DNA from: COE1 sp963596435
GTDB lineage: Bacteria; Bacillota; Clostridia; Lachnospirales; Lachnospiraceae
Assembly: GCA_963596435.1 (NCBI GenBank)
Contig: CAVBMG010000043.1
Span: 1-26,650 of the forward strand
Direction: 5' to 3'
Length of the DNA: 26,650 bases
The position numbers and the translations under genes are program-made. Numbering within the stretch: the first letter of the stretch is position 1; each line of letters begins with the position of its first letter. Under the pieces are notes generated by a model, which made no database searches, was not told the DNA's origin, and worked only from the letters and a program-made list of their open reading frames with translations. This document shows, piece after piece, positions 1 to 7,651 of this stretch.

Positions 1-16
1 AGGTACGTGTAAATAG

Positions 17-57
17 TAAAAATGGTGTAGCTGGTAACAAGGCTGCACCATTTTTTT
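17..57 (+). terminator. Rho-independent terminator of an upstream gene outside the window
   Basis: Arms AATGGTGTAGC (21-31) and GCTGCACCATT (42-52) pair with one G-U pair around a 10-nt loop and run into a T tract (51-57). It closes a transcription unit whose gene lies left of the window. Confidence 0.8.
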
Positions 58-80
58 GTTTCCATAAGAGCCTCCTGTTA

Positions 81-116
81 TGCTATAATACTAAGTAATT
101 ATTCTGAATAATTACT
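81..116 (+). promoter_or_regulatory. Extended -10 promoter and perfect palindrome upstream of the yibE/sbcDC operon
   Basis: TGCTATAAT at 81-89 is a textbook extended -10 element; no good -35 box is seen. A perfect inverted repeat, AGTAATTATTC-T-GAATAATTACT (94-116), starts 4 nt after the -10 and would cover the transcription start. That is a usual place for a repressor operator, but the regulator is unknown. The palindrome is not followed by a T tract, so it is not a terminator. Confidence 0.6.
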
Positions 117-140
117 AATGTACAGAAAGGTTAATATCAT

Positions 141-1289
141 ATGAATCATAAAAAAGTAATCAGAATTGCAGTCAGTGTAATATGTCTGCTTCTTTTGGCA
201 GGAATATTATATTATGCCAATTATGACAGACCACGATATACAATTACGGAGGACACAGGCACAGAATATGAGACAGCAAGAGTGCGGAAGGTCATAGAGG
301 ATAATACCGGAGTAGATACGTCAAATGAGAATATCGTGCGTGGCAGCATGAAGATTCAGGTCGAGATATTGAGTGGCAGGTATAAAGGAGATATCGCAAC
401 TACGACAAATTATTTCGGCGCTGTTAATAATGTAATAGTGGGTGAAGGAGATAAGCTTACAGTACGTATTGATACGATCGGTGTTCATGAATATGAAGTC
501 AGTGTATACAACTATCACAGAACCTGGTGCATTATAGGATTTGTTGGGCTTTTTCTTCTGACATTGGTTGTAATTGGAGGAAAACAGGGATTTAAGGCAG
601 TTGTCGGACTGATTTTTACCATATTATGCATTGTCTTCATACTGGTTCCCTTCTGTCTGAAAGGGTATTCGCCGGTTCTGATAACATGTCTGGTCATTCT
701 GATTACCAATATAGCATGTTATGCATTAATCGGAGGGATACAGATCAAGACGGTAACAGCGTGCATGGGAAGTATGTGCGGTGTGCTGGTGGCAGCAATC
801 CTTGCCTATATAGCACAGCAGCTGACAGGACTGACTACTTTTCAAATGGATGAGGCAGAGGCATTGCTGCTGGTAAAGGCAGAATATCCGCTACAGATGC
901 GGGGATTGTTCATCAGTGGAATCCTGATTGCATCTATGGGAGCTGTTATGGACATTGCGATGGATATTGCATCTTCTTTGGACGAGCTGCATAAACATAA
1001 GCCGGAGCTGAACTATAAAGAGTTGTTCAAGTCTGGCATGAATATTGGTAAGGATGCGATGGGAACGATGGCGAATACACTTGTGCTGGCTTTTGCAGGA
1101 ACTTCTCTGAATATGATGATTCTGATCTATTCTTATGGAGTAAGCTTTACACAGCTGATCAATACAGATTTTGTTGCAATAGAGATCATCAGGGCTGTGG
1201 CAGGCAGTATGGGTATCGTGTTGACAGTACCTTTCGTAGCAGCCATCAGTGCCGGGGCATACCACCGTAAAAAGGAGAGAAAGGTATGA
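141..1289 (+). CDS. YibE/F family multipass membrane protein
   Basis: 382 residues. An N-terminal membrane anchor (about 7-25) is followed by an extracytoplasmic segment to about residue 125, then several hydrophobic helices to the C terminus with the small-residue-rich stretches (GLFISGILIASMGAVMD, GTMANTLVLAFAGTSL) typical of the YibE/F family. In the family this is a predicted membrane protein; the lactococcal relative has been described as a putative transporter, but no substrate is established. The ATG follows AGAAAGG (124-130). Its stop overlaps the sbcD start by 4 nt (ATGA), so the two are translationally coupled, although no functional tie to SbcCD is known. Confidence 0.85.
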   Translation: MNHKKVIRIAVSVICLLLLAGILYYANYDRPRYTITEDTGTEYETARVRKVIEDNTGVDTSNENIVRGSMKIQVEILSGRYKGDIATTTNYFGAVNNVIVGEGDKLTVRIDTIGVHEYEVSVYNYHRTWCIIGFVGLFLLTLVVIGGKQGFKAVVGLIFTILCIVFILVPFCLKGYSPVLITCLVILITNIACYALIGGIQIKTVTACMGSMCGVLVAAILAYIAQQLTGLTTFQMDEAEALLLVKAEYPLQMRGLFISGILIASMGAVMDIAMDIASSLDELHKHKPELNYKELFKSGMNIGKDAMGTMANTLVLAFAGTSLNMMILIYSYGVSFTQLINTDFVAIEIIRAVAGSMGIVLTVPFVAAISAGAYHRKKERKV

Positions 1290-2455
1290 AAATATTTCAT
1301 ATTTCGGATCTGCATATAGGCAAGCACTTACATTTTTACAGTCTGGCGCAGGAGCAGCGGGCAATTCTGAATCAGATCGTGGAAAAGGCGAAGGAGTATA
1401 GACCTGATGTAATTGTAATTGCGGGTGACATTTATGATAAATCGGTACCATCAGGAGAGGCATACCGCATTTTTGATGATTTTCTTGTGCAGTTGTCTGA
1501 GATAACGCCATCCATTCCTGTATTGATTATAGCTGGTAATCATGACAGCCCGGAAAGACTGCAATATGCGGCTTCTTTTCTGGAGAAGCATCATATCTAT
1601 ATTGCAACTATGCCACCAGGAAATGAGGAAGAGCATCTTCGCAGAGTTACATTACAGGACGAGGCAGGAGAAGTTGATTTCTACTTATTTCCTTTTACAA
1701 AGCCTGGATATGTACGTCAGTTATTCCCGGAAGGGACAGAATTGAACTATGAAAAGGCTTTTTCTGGAGTGCTGGCGAGAGAAGAGATAGACTGGAACAG
1801 ACGAAATGTGCTTGTGGCACATCAGTTCTTTACGACAAATGGACAGCAGCCCCAGATGTGTGATTCAGAGACAACCGGTGTTGTAGTTGGTGGACTGGAT
1901 GCAATTGACACAAGTGTCATTTCCGATTTTGATTATGTGGCATTAGGTCATATCCATGGACCACAGACGATAGGAAATGGCAGAATCAGATATTGCGGCA
2001 CACCTCTGAAATACTCTGTCAGTGAGGAACATCATAACAAATCCATTACCATGGTAACATTAGAAGAAAAGGGCAGAGAACCTGTTATAGAGATAATCCC
2101 TCTGAATTGTGACAGAGATGTCAGAAAGATAAAAGGTACTTTGCAGGAATTATTACAGGCAGGAAATGAACAGAATTGCCATGATTATGTAAGCATTACC
2201 CTGACAGATGAGAAAGAACCCTATCGCCCTAAGGATACGCTGGAAGAGGTATATGATCATATTCTGGAGATTACCGTGGATAATACGAGAACCAGAGCCT
2301 TGCTGTCAGGACAGGAGGGAGAGATAGAGACTCTTCCCAGTCCCATGGAAGCTTTCCGGGAATTCTATCAGATCATGCAGCAGCAGCCCCTTTCAGAAGA
2401 AGAGGAAGCAGTTATGCAGGAGATACTGGTGAAAATAGGGGGTGAGACAGAGTGA
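1286..2455 (+). CDS. sbcD: Exonuclease SbcCD subunit D (Mre11-like)
   Basis: 389 residues. It is the metallophosphoesterase nuclease subunit that works with SbcC to open and trim DNA hairpins and protein-blocked ends. All calcineurin-like metal motifs are present: DLH (8-10), GDIYD (47-51), GNHD (84-87), AH at 178-179 and GHIH (221-224). The C-terminal capping region after about residue 270 is consistent with the family. The start is set by the ATGA overlap with the YibE/F gene, and the end overlaps sbcC by 4 nt (GTGA), giving a coupled three-gene operon. Confidence 0.95.
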   Translation: MKIFHISDLHIGKHLHFYSLAQEQRAILNQIVEKAKEYRPDVIVIAGDIYDKSVPSGEAYRIFDDFLVQLSEITPSIPVLIIAGNHDSPERLQYAASFLEKHHIYIATMPPGNEEEHLRRVTLQDEAGEVDFYLFPFTKPGYVRQLFPEGTELNYEKAFSGVLAREEIDWNRRNVLVAHQFFTTNGQQPQMCDSETTGVVVGGLDAIDTSVISDFDYVALGHIHGPQTIGNGRIRYCGTPLKYSVSEEHHNKSITMVTLEEKGREPVIEIIPLNCDRDVRKIKGTLQELLQAGNEQNCHDYVSITLTDEKEPYRPKDTLEEVYDHILEITVDNTRTRALLSGQEGEIETLPSPMEAFREFYQIMQQQPLSEEEEAVMQEILVKIGGETE

Positions 2456-5184
2456 AACCGATCAAGTTGGTAATGTCTGCTTTTGGTTCCTATGCAGAGG
2501 AGGCAACAGTTGACTTTGGCATGGATGCACATGGTATTTTCCTGATTACCGGTGATACAGGTGCGGGTAAGACCACGATTTTTGATGCTATATGCTATGC
2601 CCTTTACGACAGAACCAGTGGCGGCGCCAGAGAGGGCAGTGACATGCGCAGCCAGTACGCAAGCCCTGATGTGGCTACTTTTGTGGAATTTACCTTTTCC
2701 TATGGAGAGCAGATCTACAGGATTCATCGTAACCCTAAATACACCCGAATCAGTAAACGTAAGAACAAGGATGGTAATTACAAGGAAACCACAGAGCAGC
2801 CCGGAGTGGAGCTGATTTTGCCGGATGGCAGTGCATTTGTGGGAAAACTGCGAGAGACGAACGATAAGATTATTGAAATCATAGGTCTGGATGCAGATCA
2901 GTTCACGCAGATTGCCATGATTGCCCAGGGCGAGTTCATGCGTCTTTTGCAGGCTCCATCCAATAAAAGAAAAGAGATATTTGGCAGGATATTCAATACC
3001 AGAATTTATTGGCAGATACAGGATGCATTACATGAACGCGCAAAAAAGTGTTATGGAGAATTGCTGGATAACCGTAAATTCTGTGAAATGCAATTATCCG
3101 GCGTGCGGGCGATTCATAAGGAAGATGAGATGTCTCTGCAATTCTCAGAATATGACGTACAGCCCCTTATGAATGAGCTGGAACAACTCAGACAGGCGGG
3201 AAAAGATGAAGAGAGTCTGATTGGTCAGCAGACAGAAGAGAATATAAAGCGCAGAGAGCAGATCAGAGAAGAATGTGTGCGAGGCGAGCATGTCAATGAA
3301 CTGTTCAGGCATCTGGAGCAGGTGAGGACGACACAGAAGAAGCTGGAGGCTGACAGCGCGCTCTACGAGCAGAGAAGCAATCAGTTGAAGCTTGGTAAGA
3401 AGGCTGCACTGATATATCCAGAAGAGAATCGGGCAAACAGTTGCAGAAAATTACTGGAAGAGAGCAATGAACGTTTGACCCGGTATGAAACGACACTTCC
3501 AAGAGCACGTCAGGCGCTGGCTCAGTGGGAAGAGCAGCAGGAGCTTGGTAAAAAGGCGCAGCAGGAACAGGAGCCGAAGCTACAGGCGCAGATTGCAGCA
3601 TTGAAAGAAGCCCTGCCAAAGTATGAGCAGGCACAAGAATATTGTAGAACCATGATGCAGCAGGAACAAAAGACAGAACAGGTTCAAAAGCAGCTTACGA
3701 AACAACAGCAGAAGGTGGAAGAACTACAGAAGCAGCTGTTACAGATACATGAAAAGGCAGTTCAGGCATTGCATCTGTACGAACAGACTAATGACAGTTT
3801 TATTGCACAACAGGCTGGAATCATGGCAGCGCAGCTGGAAGAGGGAACCCCTTGTCCTGTATGTGGTTCCACTTCGCACCCTCATAAGGCACCCTTATCT
3901 GATTCTCCTGTAACACAGGATATGGTAAAAAAAGCAAAGCAGAGCTGGGAAAAGGCTGAGAAGGAAGAAACAAAGTGCAATGAAGAGCTTTCTGCCCAGA
4001 AGGAAGAACTCCTTCAGAAACAGGAAGAGCTTCATAAGGAACAGAACAGCTATGAGACTGCCAAAGCTCAGTATGAGCTGCTGCAGGGACAACTGGAATT
4101 ACAGAATGAATCTGAGGCAAAAGAGCAGATTCACCAATTAGAAGAACAACTGAAAGACTTACAGGATAAGCTTGCCAGGGTGCAGCAGAAGTGGCAGCAG
4201 GCAAGAGATGCACTGACACAGATCGCTTCAGCAAAGCAGACAGAAGAAGAGCAGAATCAACGTTTGCAGCAGACCTGGGAAGAGGCACAGAATGCTTTTG
4301 AGCAGGCAATAATGGCGCAGCAGTTCCAGTCTGTAGAAGAGTACAGTAAGGTCAGACTTTCTACAGAGCAGATACAGAAGCTGGAGCAGGAGATTACAGA
4401 GTATCATGACACATGTGTCAGAAATAAGGAAGCACTGTTACAATATGAAAGTCAGGTAGAGGGCAAAGAACCTGTAGATGTAGAGAAATTGCACAGGCAG
4501 CAGACAGAGCTGGAGAATGCAGGAAAACAGCTGGAAGCCAGGAAGCAGGAGCTGTATGGTATTAATCACCGCAATGAGGAAGCTTATGAGAAATTGCAGG
4601 GATTATTTCAAAGAAGGCAGATTCTCAAGCAGGAGTATGAATTGTACAGTAATCTGGATAAAACTGCCAATGGTAATCTGTCTGGCAGTGCCAAGCTGGA
4701 TTTTCAGACTTATATTCAGAGAAAGTATTTTGAGACCATTGTCCGCGAAGCCAATAAGCGTCTGGTAAAAATGTCGGGCAATCAGTTCATCCTGCAGTGT
4801 AGAAGTCTGGACAAACTGGGAAGCCAGGGAGCAGTGGGACTTGACCTGGATGTATACAGTCTCGTCAACGATAAGACAAGGGATGTCAAGACATTATCGG
4901 GCGGTGAGTCCTTTATGGCGGCTCTGTCTATGGCTCTTGGAATGGCAGATGTGATACAGAACACGGCAGGTAAAGTAAGAATGGATACCATGTTCGTAGA
5001 TGAGGGATTTGGTTCGTTGGATGACGAATCCAGAGAAGAAGCCATTAAGATTCTCAATGAACTGGCTGGAGACAGACGCCTGGTCGGCATTATCTCTCAT
5101 GTTACCGAATTGAAAGAGCAGATAGATCGCAAGCTTGTGGTTGCCAAGGATGAAAAAGGCAGCAAAGTCTATTGGGCAGAATAA
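2452..5184 (+). CDS. sbcC: Exonuclease SbcCD subunit C (Rad50-like SMC ATPase)
   Basis: 910 residues, GTG start overlapping the sbcD stop and preceded by AGGGGGTGAG. It has the N-terminal Walker A GDTGAGKTT (34-42), two long Glu/Gln/Lys-rich coiled-coil arms, a zinc hook CPVC with Cys468 and Cys471 near the middle, the ABC signature LSGGES (815-820) and Walker B ending in FVDEG (848-852). This order is diagnostic of Rad50/SbcC. It is somewhat shorter than the 1000-1100 residues common in the family, which fits shorter coiled coils; both heads and the hook are intact. It partners with SbcD in DNA end processing. Confidence 0.95.
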   Translation: MKPIKLVMSAFGSYAEEATVDFGMDAHGIFLITGDTGAGKTTIFDAICYALYDRTSGGAREGSDMRSQYASPDVATFVEFTFSYGEQIYRIHRNPKYTRISKRKNKDGNYKETTEQPGVELILPDGSAFVGKLRETNDKIIEIIGLDADQFTQIAMIAQGEFMRLLQAPSNKRKEIFGRIFNTRIYWQIQDALHERAKKCYGELLDNRKFCEMQLSGVRAIHKEDEMSLQFSEYDVQPLMNELEQLRQAGKDEESLIGQQTEENIKRREQIREECVRGEHVNELFRHLEQVRTTQKKLEADSALYEQRSNQLKLGKKAALIYPEENRANSCRKLLEESNERLTRYETTLPRARQALAQWEEQQELGKKAQQEQEPKLQAQIAALKEALPKYEQAQEYCRTMMQQEQKTEQVQKQLTKQQQKVEELQKQLLQIHEKAVQALHLYEQTNDSFIAQQAGIMAAQLEEGTPCPVCGSTSHPHKAPLSDSPVTQDMVKKAKQSWEKAEKEETKCNEELSAQKEELLQKQEELHKEQNSYETAKAQYELLQGQLELQNESEAKEQIHQLEEQLKDLQDKLARVQQKWQQARDALTQIASAKQTEEEQNQRLQQTWEEAQNAFEQAIMAQQFQSVEEYSKVRLSTEQIQKLEQEITEYHDTCVRNKEALLQYESQVEGKEPVDVEKLHRQQTELENAGKQLEARKQELYGINHRNEEAYEKLQGLFQRRQILKQEYELYSNLDKTANGNLSGSAKLDFQTYIQRKYFETIVREANKRLVKMSGNQFILQCRSLDKLGSQGAVGLDLDVYSLVNDKTRDVKTLSGGESFMAALSMALGMADVIQNTAGKVRMDTMFVDEGFGSLDDESREEAIKILNELAGDRRLVGIISHVTELKEQIDRKLVVAKDEKGSKVYWAE

Positions 5185-5229
5185 CCAAAAAAGATGCTAT
5201 AAAATCTCAATAGAAAAATTCAGAAAATA

Positions 5230-5258
5230 GATACAAAATATAAAAATTATGGTACAAT
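5230..5258 (+). promoter_or_regulatory. Candidate extended -10 promoter for the small membrane peptide
   Basis: TGGTACAAT (5250-5258) has the TGn extension; a weak GATACA (5230-5235) lies 17 bp upstream. It is the best promoter-like sequence in the gap after sbcC and would give a leader of about 110 nt. No sbcC terminator with a strong stem was seen, so read-through is also possible. Confidence 0.35.
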
Positions 5259-5372
5259 TACTATACCAACCTGATAACTATTCAGAAATTAATATAGTTA
5301 CGGGAATCTGTTATTGAGGGACAGACTTTGGAAAAGGAATTCGAAGTTCACTGATTATGGAAAGGTATGGTG

Positions 5373-5543
5373 ATGGGGATGAGTGAATCTATCTACAGAA
5401 AGTTGGAAGCATTGGTATTGATTTTGCTTTTACTGCTTATGCTGTTTTGGGCAAAAGCGCAGGCAGGTGCACTACAGACTGAGATTTCAGCAGCACCGGT
5501 ATATGAAGTACAAAATGTAATGGATCATGCAGTAAATATGTAA
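5373..5543 (+). CDS. Candidate small membrane peptide (56 aa)
   Basis: The short frame begins MGMSESIYRKLEAL, continues with a very hydrophobic helix of about 14 residues (LVLILLLLLMLFW) and ends in a polar tail of about 28 residues. GGAAAGG (5359-5365) is 7 nt before this ATG; an in-frame ATG at 5367 is only 1 nt from it and is less likely. A strong terminator follows directly after the stop, and a promoter-like element lies upstream. I do not recognise a family. Single-helix topology with the tail outside, or a signal-anchor, is plausible. The coding call rests on start context plus terminator rather than homology. Confidence 0.5.
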   Translation: MGMSESIYRKLEALVLILLLLLMLFWAKAQAGALQTEISAAPVYEVQNVMDHAVNM

Positions 5544-5547
5544 GATG

Positions 5548-5574
5548 TGGGAAGCCTGATGGCTTCCCATTTTT
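5548..5574 (+). terminator. Rho-independent terminator after the small membrane peptide
   Basis: TGGGAAGCC (5548-5556), loop TGAT, GGCTTCCCA (5561-5569), then TTTTT. The stem is perfect and GC-rich. It isolates the polymerase genes downstream. Confidence 0.9.
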
Positions 5575-5586
5575 ATGCCTGAAAGC

Positions 5587-5637
5587 AAAACTTTTGTTCG
5601 AATGGATATAGAAAATTTGTTCAGGGTATGCTATTCT
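5587..5637 (+). promoter_or_regulatory. Extended -10 promoter with two LexA-like boxes upstream of the Y-family polymerase
   Basis: TGCTATTCT (5629-5637) is an extended -10. AAAACTTTTGTTCG (5587-5600) matches 8 of the 10 specified bases of the Firmicute SOS box CGAAC-N4-GTTCG, with a perfect right half. A weaker copy, AGAAAATTTGTTCA (5610-5623), lies 23 bp further on and matches 7 of 10. SOS control would suit an error-prone polymerase, but neither box is perfect. Confidence 0.4.
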
Positions 5638-5671
5638 AAAGAAAAGATTCGATAAAAGGAGGCATACGGAA

Positions 5672-7198
5672 ATGGCAAAAGAACATATTTATATTGCAAT
5701 TGATCTGAAATCCTTCTATGCCTCCGTGGAGTGTAAGGAACGTGATCTTGACCCGCTTACCACGAATCTGGTGGTAGCAGATCCAAGCAGGACAGAGAAG
5801 ACCATATGTCTGGCGGTGTCTCCTTCCCTGAAAGCATATGGAATTCCTGGTAGAGCCAGACTTTTTGAAGTCGTCCAAAGAGTCAGGGAGGTCAATGCAG
5901 AGAGGAGACAGCACGCACCGGGGAGGACTTTGCATGGCTTTTCCAGCGATGCGACAGAGATTGCCAATTCACCTGAGCTGGGCGTGGGATATGTGACAGC
6001 ACCGCCCAGAATGGCATTATATATGGAGTACAGCACCAGAATCTACAATGTGTATCTGAAGTATGTAGCGCCAGAAGATATTCATGTCTATTCCATAGAT
6101 GAAGTCTTTATTGATGCAACACCGTATCTGGAGACATATAAGCTGACGCCGCAGGCATTCGCTTCCCGGATGATTCAGGATGTGTATGCAGCCACAGGGA
6201 TTACGGCAGCGGCAGGAATTGGTACGAATCTGTATCTGTGCAAGGTAGCCATGGATATCGAAGCGAAGCATGCCAAGCCTGATGAATACGGAGTGAGAGT
6301 GGCGCAGCTGGATGAGATGTCATACAGGCAGCTATTATGGGAGCATAAGCCGATTACGGATTTCTGGAGAGTCGGCAGAGGCTATGCGAAGAAGCTGGGA
6401 CAGATAGGGCTGTATACCATGGGAGATATCGCCAGATGTTCTCTTGGAAAAGCCAACGAATATTACAATGAAGACCTGCTTTACAAAATATTTGGAATCA
6501 ACGCGGAGCTTCTCATAGACCATGCCTGGGGCTGGGAGCCATGTACAATTGCAGATATCAAAGCTTATAAGCCGGAGACAAACAGCATCGGTTCCGGGCA
6601 AGTCCTTCACTGCGCCTATGATTATGACAAGACCAGACTGGTTGTGCGGGAAATGACAGATATTCTGGTGCTGGATCTGGTGGATAAGGGACTGGTGACG
6701 GATCAGGTGGTATTGACTGTAGGGTATGATATTGATAATCTGACCAATCCTGACATTCGAAGAAAATACAAAGGAGAAGTTACAACTGACCGCTATGGAA
6801 GACAGGTGCCAAAGCATGCGCATGGTACTGCGAATCTAAGCAGAGCTACTTCTTCTACAAGACTGATTACAGAGGCGGTCATGGAACTCTATGATAGAAT
6901 TGTCAATCCGAATCTGCTCATCAGACGTCTGAATCTGACAGCCAACCATGTAGTATCAGAACAGTCAGCCGCCAAAGAAGAGACTTATGAACAGCTGAAC
7001 CTTTTTACCAATTATGAGGCAGTAGAGCAGCAGCGTAAGGAAGAGGAAGCCAAATTAGAGCGTGAGAAGCGTATGCAGCTGGCAGTTCTGGATATCAAGA
7101 AGAAATTCGGCAAAAATGCAATCCTGAAAGGGATGAACCTGGAAGAAGGGGCAACAACAGTGCAGAGGAACAGCCAGATAGGAGGACACAGGGCATGA
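5672..7198 (+). CDS. Y-family DNA polymerase, UvrX/UmuC-like
   Basis: 508 residues. A translesion polymerase of the DinB/UmuC superfamily: palm motif IDLKSFYASVE with catalytic Asp11, and SIDEVFID with Asp143/Glu144. The middle supplies thumb and helix-hairpin-helix, followed by a little-finger domain. QLNLF at 441-445 is a canonical beta-clamp-binding motif, followed by a basic/acidic tail of about 60 residues. AAAGGAGG precedes the ATG. The stop overlaps the start of a YolD gene by 4 nt, the arrangement known for UvrX-type polymerases of Bacillus phages and plasmids. That pairing and the long C terminus favour the UvrX/UmuC branch over chromosomal Pol IV (DinB). Confidence 0.9.
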   Translation: MAKEHIYIAIDLKSFYASVECKERDLDPLTTNLVVADPSRTEKTICLAVSPSLKAYGIPGRARLFEVVQRVREVNAERRQHAPGRTLHGFSSDATEIANSPELGVGYVTAPPRMALYMEYSTRIYNVYLKYVAPEDIHVYSIDEVFIDATPYLETYKLTPQAFASRMIQDVYAATGITAAAGIGTNLYLCKVAMDIEAKHAKPDEYGVRVAQLDEMSYRQLLWEHKPITDFWRVGRGYAKKLGQIGLYTMGDIARCSLGKANEYYNEDLLYKIFGINAELLIDHAWGWEPCTIADIKAYKPETNSIGSGQVLHCAYDYDKTRLVVREMTDILVLDLVDKGLVTDQVVLTVGYDIDNLTNPDIRRKYKGEVTTDRYGRQVPKHAHGTANLSRATSSTRLITEAVMELYDRIVNPNLLIRRLNLTANHVVSEQSAAKEETYEQLNLFTNYEAVEQQRKEEEAKLEREKRMQLAVLDIKKKFGKNAILKGMNLEEGATTVQRNSQIGGHRA

Positions 7199-7602
7199 CC
7201 AGATATGACGATATCATCAATCTGCCACATCATGTATCAGCCACGCATACCCCCATGCCGGTTGCTGACCGAGCAGCGCAGTTCTCACCTTTTGCAGCGC
7301 TGACAGGCTATGAAGATGCAATAGACGAGACAGCCAGACTCACACAGGACTGGATTGAGCTGGATGAGAACGAAAAAGAGCGTTTGAATGAGAAATTCCA
7401 GCAGATCAGGGAACAACTGCCCACGCATCTGCAGGTGATATTTACTTATTTTGAACCGGATCAGAAGAAACAGGGTGGCGCCTATCTGACGGCAGAAGGA
7501 AGAGTGAAGAAGATAGACGAGTACAGAGGGGCTTTTATATTGGAAGATGGAAGAGAGGTTCTGATAGAAAGTATAGTGGGGGTAGAAATCAGAAAGGAAT
7601 AG
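7195..7602 (+). CDS. YolD-like family protein
   Basis: 135 residues. The N-terminal half carries the YolD hallmark ADRAAQFSPFAALTGYED (about residues 24-41), followed by a charged helix and a beta-rich C-terminal half (GRVKKIDEYRGAFILEDGREV) that looks like a small SH3/Sm-like barrel. YolD proteins are encoded with Y-family polymerases and have been proposed as functional counterparts of UmuD. Here it overlaps the polymerase stop codon by 4 nt (ATGA), so the pair is translationally coupled. There is no sign of a LexA/UmuD-type protease domain. Confidence 0.9.
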   Translation: MTRYDDIINLPHHVSATHTPMPVADRAAQFSPFAALTGYEDAIDETARLTQDWIELDENEKERLNEKFQQIREQLPTHLQVIFTYFEPDQKKQGGAYLTAEGRVKKIDEYRGAFILEDGREVLIESIVGVEIRKE

Positions 7603-7607
7603 CTTTT

Positions 7608-7651
7608 AACATGGAGAGGATGCATTAGAGCATATCCTCTCCATGTTCTTT
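7608..7651. terminator. Strong hairpin terminator between convergent genes
   Basis: Perfect 14-bp arms AACATGGAGAGGAT (7608-7621) and ATCCTCTCCATGTT (7634-7647), followed on the plus strand by CTTTT. It ends the polymerase/yolD unit. The right arm lies inside the last codons of the opposite-strand ATPase gene (stop at 7625-7627), so the hairpin also spans that gene's end. Confidence 0.8.

Noticed and set aside
891..1511. 206-codon open frame on the minus strand
   Set aside because: It lies wholly across the YibE/F and sbcD genes, has no SD and encodes a low-complexity His/Cys-rich shadow sequence.
3821..4309. 162-codon open frame on the minus strand inside sbcC
   Set aside because: It is antisense to the zinc-hook and coiled-coil region; long antisense frames arise there from Gln/Glu-rich codon bias.
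6335..6823. 162-codon open frame on the minus strand inside the Y-family polymerase
   Set aside because: No SD or family resemblance; the sense strand encodes a clearly conserved protein.
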